In this document: positions 10,015 through 16,170 of the stretch, piece after piece | Layout of the letters: the number at the start of each line of letters is the position of its first letter | Numbering within the stretch: position 1 is the first letter of the stretch | Assembly (NCBI RefSeq): GCF_900142735.1 | Contig: NZ_FRBY01000006.1 | Span: 62,001-126,000 of the forward strand | DNA: 64,000 nt | Direction: 5' to 3' | Origin: Flavobacterium saccharophilum | Lineage (GTDB): Bacteria > Bacteroidota > Bacteroidia > Flavobacteriales > Flavobacteriaceae | Notes under the pieces: generated by a model | What the model was told of the DNA's origin: nothing | The model's database searches: none | The model's input: only the letters and a program-made list of their open reading frames with translations | Made by a program: the position numbers and the translations under genes

Positions 10015-10212
10015 TTATCCTTTTAACCAGTTAAAAAATCCAGCCAAAGCTTTTGCAAAAAATTCGTCTACTCCCCATGTTGCCAAAGCAAATAGAATCG
10101 AAAATACAGCCACAACAATTGTCAATTTTTGAACCTCAGCCCAAGCTGGCCAAGTAACATTTGACTTTAACTCTTCGAAAGCCTCTGATAAATAATTAGT
10201 AACTTTTGTCAT
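10015..10212 (-). CDS. secE: Preprotein translocase subunit SecE
   Basis: 65 residues from the ATG at 10212. The frame stays open upstream only because it runs into tRNA-Trp; the true N-terminus is MTKVTNYLSEAFEELK. It has a short amphipathic N-terminal region, the conserved TWPAWAEVQK cytoplasmic motif, and one membrane span (about residues 32-50). SecE clamps SecY in the inner-membrane translocon. The single-span form is normal in this phylum. Confidence 0.97.
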   Translation of the reverse strand: MTKVTNYLSEAFEELKSNVTWPAWAEVQKLTIVVAVFSILFALATWGVDEFFAKALAGFFNWLKG

Positions 10213-10230
10213 TTGATATATTTTATATTG

Positions 10231-10301
10231 CACGGGCGGAGGGATTCGAACCCCCATCAACGGTTTTGGAGACCGCTATTCTACCCTTGAACTACGCCCG
10301 T
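10231..10301 (-). tRNA. tRNA-Trp (CCA)
   Basis: 71 bases read on the minus strand. Acceptor ACGGGCG pairs with CGCCCGT, and the T arm contains GGTTCGAATCC. The anticodon loop reads CTCCAAA with anticodon CCA. The 3' CCA is not encoded. Its position between tuf and secE is the widespread bacterial arrangement. Confidence 0.97.
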
Positions 10302-10305
10302 AATT

Positions 10306-10345
10306 AAAAGCCAGTGATTTCGGTTAAGAAAATCAACTGGCTTTT
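10306..10345 (-). terminator. tuf terminator
   Basis: AAAAGCCAG and CTGGCTTTT (9 bp) enclose a second stem TGATTT/AAATCA with a nine-base loop. The T-rich 3' side runs into the tRNA-Trp leader. It lies 17 bases past the tuf stop codon. Termination may be partial, because no clear promoter for tRNA-Trp-secE was found downstream of it. Confidence 0.8.
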
Positions 10346-10361
10346 TATAATATTTATAGGA

Positions 10362-11549
10362 TTATCCTACGATTTCAGTAACCTGACCTGCACCTACAGT
10401 TCTACCACCTTCACGGATAGCGAAACGTAAACCTACGCTCATAGCGATTGGGCTTAATAAAGATACATTGATAGTTAAGTTATCTCCTGGCATTACCATC
10501 TCTACTCCTTCTGGCAAAGTAATAACTCCTGTTACGTCAGTTGTACGTACGTAGAACTGTGGACGGTAGTTATTATGGAATGGAGTATGACGTCCACCTT
10601 CTTCTTTTTTCAAGATATAAACCTCAGCTTTGAAAGTAGCGTGTGGTTTTACTGATCCTGGCTTAATGATAACCATTCCTCTTTTGATAGATTCTTTATC
10701 AATACCTCTCAACAATAAACCTACGTTATCTCCAGCTTCACCTCTATCAAGGATTTTACGGAACATCTCAACTCCTGTAATAGTAGAAGTTAATTTATCA
10801 GCTCCCATACCAATGATCTCAACTGGATCTCCTGTATTAGCAATACCTGTTTCGATACGACCTGTAGCAACAGTTCCACGACCAGTAATTGTAAATACAT
10901 CTTCAACCGGCATCAAGAATGGCTTAGCAACGTCACGCACTGGCTCTTCGATCCAAGCATCAACAGCTTCCATTAATTCAATGATTTTTGGTACCCAAGC
11001 AGGATCATTATTCAATCCTCCTAAAGCAGAACCTTGAACAACAGGACCATTATCTCCATCATATTCGTAGAAAGATAATAAATCTCTAATTTCCATTTCA
11101 ACAAGCTCTAACAATTCAGCATCATCAACCATATCCACTTTGTTCATGAAAACAACGATTCTTGGAATACCAACCTGACGACCTAAAAGGATGTGCTCAC
11201 GAGTTTGTGGCATTGGACCATCTGTAGCAGCAACTACTAAGATAGCTCCGTCCATTTGAGCAGCACCAGTAACCATGTTCTTTACGTAATCCGCGTGACC
11301 TGGACAGTCAACGTGAGCGTAGTGACGGTTAGCTGTTTCATACTCTACGTGTGATGTATTAATAGTAATACCTCTTTCTTTCTCCTCTGGAGCGTTATCG
11401 ATTTGATCAAACGATTTTGCTTGACAGTAACCTGCATCAGACAATACTTTTGTAATTGCAGCAGTTAATGTAGTTTTTCCGTGATCCACGTGTCCAATTG
11501 TACCTATGTTTAAGTGCGGTTTGGAACGATTAAAATTCTCCTTTGCCAT
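10362..11549 (-). CDS. tuf: Elongation factor Tu
   Basis: 395 residues. GTPase that delivers aminoacyl-tRNA to the ribosome. The G1 motif GHVDHGKT is at residues 19-26, DCPGH at 81-85 and NKVD at 136-139. Domains II and III follow with the usual GRGTVATGRIE and GGRHTPF motifs. It follows a cluster of three tRNA genes, as tufB does in Escherichia coli. It has no separate TAnnTTTG promoter, so transcription from the tRNA promoter is likely. Confidence 0.99.
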   Translation of the reverse strand: MAKENFNRSKPHLNIGTIGHVDHGKTTLTAAITKVLSDAGYCQAKSFDQIDNAPEEKERGITINTSHVEYETANRHYAHVDCPGHADYVKNMVTGAAQMDGAILVVAATDGPMPQTREHILLGRQVGIPRIVVFMNKVDMVDDAELLELVEMEIRDLLSFYEYDGDNGPVVQGSALGGLNNDPAWVPKIIELMEAVDAWIEEPVRDVAKPFLMPVEDVFTITGRGTVATGRIETGIANTGDPVEIIGMGADKLTSTITGVEMFRKILDRGEAGDNVGLLLRGIDKESIKRGMVIIKPGSVKPHATFKAEVYILKKEEGGRHTPFHNNYRPQFYVRTTDVTGVITLPEGVEMVMPGDNLTINVSLLSPIAMSVGLRFAIREGGRTVGAGQVTEIVG

Positions 11550-11604
11550 TTTACTTAATTTTTAATCTTAGTTATATATTAATTTTCAATTTCCTACTTA
11601 CTTG

Positions 11605-11676
11605 AGCCAACTACGGGAATTGAACCCGTGACCTCTTCCTTACCAAGGAAGCACTCTACCCCTGAGCTAAGTCGGC
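11605..11676 (-). tRNA. tRNA-Thr (GGT)
   Basis: 72 bases. Acceptor GCCGACT pairs with AGTTGGC (one G-U pair). The anticodon stem CTTCC/GGAAG encloses TTGGTAA with anticodon GGT. The T arm and D arm are regular. It lies directly upstream of tuf. Confidence 0.96.
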
Positions 11677-11766
11677 AGAGAGTTCTGATTTTAGATTTTT
11701 GAATTTAGATTTCAGATTTTACAAATCCAAAACCTACAATCCGAAATCTTAACTTCTTTTTTTTTG
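11677..11766. other. AT-rich spacer where E. coli has tRNA-Gly
   Basis: About 90 bases of low-complexity sequence built from ATTTAGATTT-type words and their complements. No cloverleaf can be folded. In the corresponding E. coli cluster (thrU-tyrU-glyT-thrT-tufB) a tRNA-Gly sits at this position. Confidence 0.6.
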
Positions 11767-11847
11767 TGGGGAGAGCAGGATTCGAACCTGCGAAGTTCAC
11801 ACAGCAGATTTACAGTCTGCCCTCGTTGGCCGCTTGAGTATCTCCCC
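11767..11847 (-). tRNA. tRNA-Tyr (GTA)
   Basis: 81 bases with the long variable arm of class II tRNAs. Acceptor GGGGAGA pairs with TCTCCCC. The anticodon stem GCAGA/TCTGC encloses CTGTAAA with anticodon GTA. The T loop TTCGAAT is regular. Confidence 0.96.
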
Positions 11848-11901
11848 TTTATTTTATCAATAATTGCATGAACAATTTCAAATCGCATTTGAAATATTTA
11901 G

Positions 11902-11975
11902 AGCCGGCGGAGGGACTCGAACCCACGACCTGCTGATTACAAATCAGCTGCTCTAGCCAACTGAGCTACGCTGGC
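11902..11975 (-). tRNA. tRNA-Thr (TGT), with two stem mismatches
   Basis: 74 bases. The anticodon stem CTGAT/ATCAG encloses TTGTA with anticodon TGT, and the D arm is regular. Two pairs are not canonical: A4 faces C69 in the acceptor stem, and T50 faces T64 in the T stem. Otherwise it is a normal tRNA-Thr and is probably functional. It is the first tRNA after the promoter at 12013-12042. Confidence 0.9.
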
Positions 11976-11984
11976 AATATCAAT

Positions 11985-12010
11985 AAAAAAGTCCGCTATT
12001 TCTAACGGAC
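11985..12010 (-). terminator. hpf operon terminator
   Basis: GTCCG and CGGAC enclose about ten bases. On the minus strand the hairpin is followed by six T residues (11985-11990). It ends the rpsU-xerC-hpf transcript. The promoter of the tRNA operon lies only three bases upstream of this hairpin, so its predicted start site falls inside the first hairpin arm. Confidence 0.8.
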
Positions 12011-12012
12011 TG

Positions 12013-12042
12013 CAAATGTAGCTATTTTATCTTTGTATCAAA
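12013..12042 (-). promoter_or_regulatory. Promoter of the tRNA-Thr-Tyr-Thr-tuf transcript
   Basis: On the minus strand TTTG (12039-12042), an 18-base spacer, then TACATTTG (12013-12020). This is a near-perfect match to the Bacteroidota sigma-A consensus TTTG-N17-23-TAnnTTTG. The mature 5' end of tRNA-Thr is 37 bases downstream. Confidence 0.85.
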
Positions 12043-12076
12043 ACATTTTTTGAAAAAAATTTTCAATTATGTTCAA

Positions 12077-12379
12077 TTATATATGTGCTCTTATTTTTTC
12101 TTTCCTTTTTACTAGTAAACGCTCTAAAGATTCTGCCGAAAGTTCAATTGCCTCTTCAAATGTCTTACACTGCTTTTTAACCAAAAAATCATCTCCCGGA
12201 ACATTAATCTTTATCTCAACAGCTTTATTCTCCTTATCACTTGTTCTTTCCACTTTTAAAAAAACATCAGCCGAGACAACTCGATCGTAATACTTTTCCA
12301 ATTTATCCATTCTCTCTTGAATAAAATCCACCAACTTTCGGTCAACAGTAAAGTTAACTGCATGAACATCTACCTTCAT
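12077..12379 (-). CDS. hpf: Ribosome hibernation-promoting factor, HPF/RaiA family
   Basis: 100 residues from the ATG at 12379. The 21 codons upstream of it are not conserved and would cover the end of xerC. Short-form HPF/RaiA fold (residues 2-98), with the conserved N-terminus KVDVHAVNFTVDRKL and a basic C-terminus. It binds the 30S decoding region and inactivates ribosomes in stationary phase. It lacks the C-terminal dimerisation domain of long HPF. It is last in a transcript with rpsU and xerC. Confidence 0.93.
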   Translation of the reverse strand: MKVDVHAVNFTVDRKLVDFIQERMDKLEKYYDRVVSADVFLKVERTSDKENKAVEIKINVPGDDFLVKKQCKTFEEAIELSAESLERLLVKRKEKIRAHI

Positions 12380-12413
12380 AATATTAATTTTATGGTTAAA
12401 CATTTCAGAAGTA

Positions 12414-13307
12414 TTATCTATTCCTAGGATGAGCATCCCCATACACCTTTTTAAGCTCCGCTAAACTATTATGAGTATAAACTTGCGTAGATGCCAAACT
12501 CGAATGTCCTAATAACTCCTTAACTGAATTTAAATCTGCCCCATTATTTAGCAAATGAGTCGCAAATGTATGCCGAAGCACATGTGGACTTTTTTTTACC
12601 TTTTCAGAGACTCTACTAAAGTAAGAATTTATTAATCGATACACAAAAGATTCACTTAATTTTAATCCTTTTTTTGAAATAAAAAAATAATCCGCATCAG
12701 TAATATTTTCAACTGAATCGCGCTCATCAATATATAGCTTAAGCTGATCCGCAATAATTGGCAAAAGAGGAATAATTCGCTCTTTATTACGCTTACCCAA
12801 AACCTTTATCACATTCGAAGTCAAATCCACATTATAAATCATCAAATGGATTAATTCCGCACGTCTCATTCCGGTTGTATAAAACATATCCACAATGAGC
12901 TTGTCACGGACTTCTTCAAAACCAACGGGAATATCTATCTGACCCATCAAATCAGAAAGCTCTTTTTCAGAAAATGGAATTTGAATAATTTTCGGAGTCT
13001 TTAAAGCCTTATGCTTCAACATTGGACTCACATCTATTTGTTTCGTTTTTAAAAGAAACTTATAAAAAGCTTTCAACGAAGCCATTTTTCTATTTATAGA
13101 GACATTAGAAATATTCTGATCTACCAAAGAAACAATCCAACTCCTAATTTGACTGTAATTTACCTTCCCAATATTTTCCTGCTCAAAATTCTCCTTATTA
13201 TAAACTTCAAAAAAAACAATATCATTCAAATAAGCATCAACCGTATGTGGTGAATATTTTTTCTCCAACTGTAGATAATCACGAAATGCATCTCTATTCG
13301 ACTTCAT
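12414..13307 (-). CDS. xerC: Tyrosine recombinase, XerC-like
   Basis: 297 residues from the ATG at 13307; a GTG six codons upstream (13325) is the alternative. The N-terminal SAM-like core-binding domain (about 5-95) is followed by the catalytic domain. The full catalytic set is present: Arg148 (TGMRRAEL), Lys172, His242 and Arg245 (HVLRH), His268 (GHSS) and Tyr277. It probably resolves chromosome dimers at dif. The rpsU-xerC-hpf neighbourhood is conserved in Flavobacteriia, so this is the housekeeping recombinase rather than a phage or transposon integrase. No attachment site lies nearby. Confidence 0.92.
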   Translation of the reverse strand: MKSNRDAFRDYLQLEKKYSPHTVDAYLNDIVFFEVYNKENFEQENIGKVNYSQIRSWIVSLVDQNISNVSINRKMASLKAFYKFLLKTKQIDVSPMLKHKALKTPKIIQIPFSEKELSDLMGQIDIPVGFEEVRDKLIVDMFYTTGMRRAELIHLMIYNVDLTSNVIKVLGKRNKERIIPLLPIIADQLKLYIDERDSVENITDADYFFISKKGLKLSESFVYRLINSYFSRVSEKVKKSPHVLRHTFATHLLNNGADLNSVKELLGHSSLASTQVYTHNSLAELKKVYGDAHPRNR

Positions 13308-13391
13308 TATATTAATTTTTATCACTTCACCCCAAACACAACAAACACCCTACCTATATATATTATTGTATACTATCTCAAAATTAAGCAT

Positions 13392-13430
13392 AAAAAAACC
13401 GTTAGTATCAAAATATTGATAACTAACGGT
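13392..13430 (-). terminator. Hairpin with T-run after rpsU
   Basis: ACCGTTAGT...ACTAACGGT with an inner ATCA/TGAT stem, followed on the minus strand by seven T residues. It lies between the rpsU stop codon and xerC. Short rpsU transcripts may end here, with xerC-hpf read by partial read-through. Confidence 0.85.
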
Positions 13431-13453
13431 AATTATTTTTGAAAAGCCAAATA

Positions 13454-13648
13454 CTAACTTTCTAAACCATCTCTCATGTTTTGAATGTAAGCAGCTTTTT
13501 GAATTTGAGCTCTTTTGATAACAGAAGGCTTAATAAAAGCAGTACGCGCTCTTAATTGACGAACAGTTCCTGTTTTATCAAATTTTCTTTTATAGCGCTT
13601 TAATGCTCTATCGATATTTTCTCCGTCTTTAATTGGTATAATTAACAT
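13454..13648 (-). CDS. rpsU: 30S ribosomal protein S21
   Basis: 64 residues, basic, with the family pattern PIKDGENIDRALKRYKRKF. In Flavobacterium ribosomes bS21 helps hide the 3' tail of 16S rRNA (the anti-Shine-Dalgarno), which explains why the phylum rarely uses Shine-Dalgarno sequences. This gene is the exception in the window, with a perfect eight-base site upstream (13657-13664). That fits published autoregulation in which ribosomes lacking bS21 preferentially translate rpsU. It is followed by a strong terminator, then xerC and hpf. Confidence 0.98.
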   Translation of the reverse strand: MLIIPIKDGENIDRALKRYKRKFDKTGTVRQLRARTAFIKPSVIKRAQIQKAAYIQNMRDGLES

Positions 13649-13656
13649 AATATAGA

Positions 13657-13664
13657 CACCTCCT
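13657..13664 (-). promoter_or_regulatory. Strong Shine-Dalgarno of rpsU
   Basis: On the minus strand AGGAGGTG is complementary over all eight bases to the 16S rRNA tail CACCUCCU. Eight bases separate it from the ATG. I found no comparable site in front of any other gene in this window. Confidence 0.9.
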
Positions 13665-13677
13665 CTCGTTAAGGCTG

Positions 13678-13685
13678 CAAAAGTA
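13678..13685 (-). promoter_or_regulatory. Probable rpsU promoter (-7 element)
   Basis: TACTTTTG on the minus strand matches TAnnTTTG, 29 bases before the start codon and upstream of the Shine-Dalgarno site. A TTTG at 13711-13714 could be the -33 element, but the 25-base spacer is long. Confidence 0.65.
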
Positions 13686-13774
13686 TATATTAATTTTGAA
13701 TTACGAGTTACAAATTGTGAATTATTTTTAAAAGAAAAAAGAATATTGAAGAAAGAGAATAGATTTTAGCGCAA

Positions 13775-13858
13775 ACTCTTTACTCTTTACTCTTTACTCT
13801 TTACTCTTTACTCTTTACTCTTTACTCTTTACTCTTTACTCTTTACTCTTTACTCTTT
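13775..13858. repeat. 12-copy 7-bp minisatellite (ACTCTTT)n
   Basis: Twelve exact, uninterrupted copies of ACTCTTT. The right-hand end supplies the last two codons (Glu, Lys) and the TAA stop codon (13850-13852) of the acyl-CoA dehydrogenase gene; the rest is intergenic, before the rpsU promoter region. The perfect sequence suggests recent expansion by slippage. Confidence 0.97.
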
Positions 13859-14992
13859 CAACAAATTTCTCGATATAACCAATTTTTGAATCTCAGTTGT
13901 TCCTTCTCCAATCGTACATAATTTAGAATCTCTGTAAAATTTCTCTACAGGAAAATCCTTAGTGTAGCCATAACCACCATGAATCTGCACCGCCTCGTTA
14001 GCTATTCTTACACAAGCTTCTGATGCATACATCTTAGCCATCGCTCCAAGTGTTGTTACAGGTTTATGCTGTTGTTTCAAAAAAGCTGCTTTGTGAAGCA
14101 ACAATTCTGAAGCTTCTATCTCAGTAGCCATATCAGCTAATTTAAATGAAATTCCCTGAAAACTACTAATTGGCTGCCCAAACTGATATCTTTCTTTAGA
14201 ATACTTCAAAGCTGCTTCATATGCACCCTTAGCAATTCCTAACGACAAAGCACCTATTGAAATTCGACCACCGTCTAATATTTTCATTGCCTGAACAAAT
14301 CCCTGACCAACTTCTCCTAATCTATTTGCATCAGGCACGCGGCAATTGTCAAAAACTAACTCAGCAGTTTCACTCGCACGCATTCCTAATTTGTTTTCTT
14401 TTTTTCCTGAAGTAAATCCCGCCATTCCTTTTTCAAAGACAAACGCAGTCATTCCTTTTGAATCTCCTTTTTCTCCAGTACGCACAATCACCACTGCAAT
14501 ATCACCTGAAATCGCATGCGTAATAAAGTTCTTCGCTCCGTTTACAATCCAGGAATCTCCATCTTTAACCGCAGTAGTATTCATCCCTCCAGCATCAGAA
14601 CCAGTATTATGTTCTGTTAAACCCCAGGCTCCAATATATTCAGCCGTCGCTAATTTAGGCAACCATTTTTTCTTTTGTTCTTCGTTACCAAAAGTCAAAA
14701 TATGATTTGTGCATAATGAATTATGAGCTGCAACTGACAAACCAATTGAAGGATCAACTTTTGAAATTTCTTCTACAACAGTAATATATTCATGATATCC
14801 TAAACCAGATCCGCCATACTCTTCAGGCACTAAAACACCCATGAAACCCATTTCTCCCAGCTTTTTAAAAAGTGGGACAGGAAAAATTTGTGCTTCATCC
14901 CATTCCATTATATTAGGTCTGATGTTCTTTTCGGCAAAATCTTTAATAGACTGTGCAATCATTGACTGTGTTTCGTTATAATTAAAATTCAT
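13850..14992 (-). CDS. Acyl-CoA dehydrogenase
   Basis: 380 residues. FAD-dependent alpha,beta-dehydrogenation of short- to medium-chain acyl-CoA, passing electrons to ETF. Three domains are visible: helical N-terminal (1-120), beta-barrel with the WGLTEHNTGSDAGG flavin signature (about 126-139), and helical C-terminal with the YGYTKDFPVEKFYRD segment and likely catalytic Glu363 in EGTTEIQ. It may be a butyryl- or isovaleryl-type enzyme; the substrate cannot be fixed from sequence. The stop codon lies inside the first unit of a 12-copy minisatellite. Confidence 0.95.
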   Translation of the reverse strand: MNFNYNETQSMIAQSIKDFAEKNIRPNIMEWDEAQIFPVPLFKKLGEMGFMGVLVPEEYGGSGLGYHEYITVVEEISKVDPSIGLSVAAHNSLCTNHILTFGNEEQKKKWLPKLATAEYIGAWGLTEHNTGSDAGGMNTTAVKDGDSWIVNGAKNFITHAISGDIAVVIVRTGEKGDSKGMTAFVFEKGMAGFTSGKKENKLGMRASETAELVFDNCRVPDANRLGEVGQGFVQAMKILDGGRISIGALSLGIAKGAYEAALKYSKERYQFGQPISSFQGISFKLADMATEIEASELLLHKAAFLKQQHKPVTTLGAMAKMYASEACVRIANEAVQIHGGYGYTKDFPVEKFYRDSKLCTIGEGTTEIQKLVISRNLLKE

Positions 14993-15008
14993 TGTTGGCT
15001 ATTTTTTT

Positions 15009-15899
15009 TTAGAACTCCAAATATAAACTAATTATTTTTGCTTTTTCAACAGGAAAACCTTTAATTTTTGATAAATCCTCAATATTTTTGAAATTTCCAT
15101 TCATACTTCTATATATTACTATTTGTTTAGCCAATGCATATCGGAAATAAGAAAACTGAGATAATTCTTTTAAAGTCGCATCATTTATTGCTATTTTTTT
15201 AAAACTTGAAGGAACTATTACTTTGAAATGAGAATTCAATTCGGCTACAACTTCAGGCGAAAGTCCCCAGATATCATTCATTTGTTCCATAGAAACAAAA
15301 CACCCTAATATTTCTTTTTGTTTTAATATACGTAAAGACAGTGCATCGCCTATACCATATATTTTAACCAAATCCTCCTGAGTTGCCTCATTTATATCTA
15401 AAATTACAATCTTTTCTTTTTTAAAATCGGCTTTCTTACTAAATTCTTTTTTCTCTGTTTTGAAATTATTCTCTTTTTGAATCCAGTCAGGAAACTTAAA
15501 TAAAGGGGAAATAATTTTTAATAAAGAATCAGAAATTTTAGTGACTTGTTGAAACTCCTCTGCAGAGTTCACAAATTTATTTCCTTCCCGAAAAGCTAAA
15601 AGGCGGTCAATTTCCTGAGTAGACATTCCGAGTTTATATCCTTTATAATCTGTAATGAAATTTGGATTAAAAAGATAGACTTTTGGTTTCTCGTTATATT
15701 TAACAAGTTTAAGAGAATCAATTTTCGTCTGTAAAGACATCCATTGCTCTTTTTCCAGGGAGGTTTTTTCAGGCAAATTAAAATCAGCATAAAAATAAAC
15801 CAATTGTAGTATTACAATAATAGCAAAAAGTAAAAAAATTCCTGTACGTTGCTCTCTTGTAAATTTAAAATAAATTGCGAGCGTTTTAAAATTAGCCAT
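15009..15899 (-). CDS. Helix-hairpin-helix (ComEA-like) membrane protein
   Basis: 296 residues from the ATG at 15899; the open frame runs upstream to 16001, but that extension is AT-rich and reads unlike a protein start. A membrane span (about 19-38) follows a short cytoplasmic N-terminus. Then come a helix-hairpin-helix-like segment (about 75-125), a Lys/Glu-rich linker, and two further repeats (about 165-225 and 240-293), the first carrying the IYGIGDALSLRIL hairpin. Such tandem motifs bind DNA in ComEA, but in Flavobacteriia these proteins are of unproven function. It ends 16 bases before the acyl-CoA dehydrogenase start codon. Confidence 0.75.
   Translation of the reverse strand: MANFKTLAIYFKFTREQRTGIFLLFAIIVILQLVYFYADFNLPEKTSLEKEQWMSLQTKIDSLKLVKYNEKPKVYLFNPNFITDYKGYKLGMSTQEIDRLLAFREGNKFVNSAEEFQQVTKISDSLLKIISPLFKFPDWIQKENNFKTEKKEFSKKADFKKEKIVILDINEATQEDLVKIYGIGDALSLRILKQKEILGCFVSMEQMNDIWGLSPEVVAELNSHFKVIVPSSFKKIAINDATLKELSQFSYFRYALAKQIVIYRSMNGNFKNIEDLSKIKGFPVEKAKIISLYLEF
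15018..15049 (-). promoter_or_regulatory. Probable acyl-CoA dehydrogenase promoter
   Basis: Minus-strand TTG (15047-15049), 21-base spacer, TATATTTG (15018-15025), 25 bases before the start codon. It lies within the last codons of the upstream helix-hairpin-helix gene. Confidence 0.6.
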
Positions 15900-16131
15900 C
15901 AAATTAAAATTTTCAATCGTTTTAAAAGGGTAAATTAAATAATAAAATATCAATTTATTAGGAAAAATAGTAAAAAAATATTTCTTTGTCAAATTATTCA
16001 ATCCGCATTAACACTCTAATTAAATTGATGAATTTCAGTACTTAACAGCTGTAAACTGCCTATTTTGCATATTTTTTTGATATTTTATAACTTAAAACAA
16101 TATAATTGTTTTTATTTTTTATAAAAAACGA

Positions 16132-16139
16132 TACATTTG
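16132..16139 (+). promoter_or_regulatory. Promoter -7 element of the amino acid permease
   Basis: TACATTTG matches TAnnTTTG, 31 bases before the start codon. A TTG at 16106-16108 is a possible -33 element with a 23-base spacer. Confidence 0.7.
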
Positions 16140-16170
16140 GAGCTTAATAACAATAAACCAATATAATAGT

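Noticed and set aside
12069..12290. Plus-strand open frame opposite hpf
   Set aside because: Shadow of hpf, with no promoter or recognisable family.
12414..13307. XerC as a phage or transposon integrase
   Set aside because: The rpsU-xerC-hpf context and standard length indicate the housekeeping recombinase, and no integrated element or att site is present.
13775..13858. CRISPR array
   Set aside because: The units are seven bases long, contiguous and without spacers; no cas genes are nearby.
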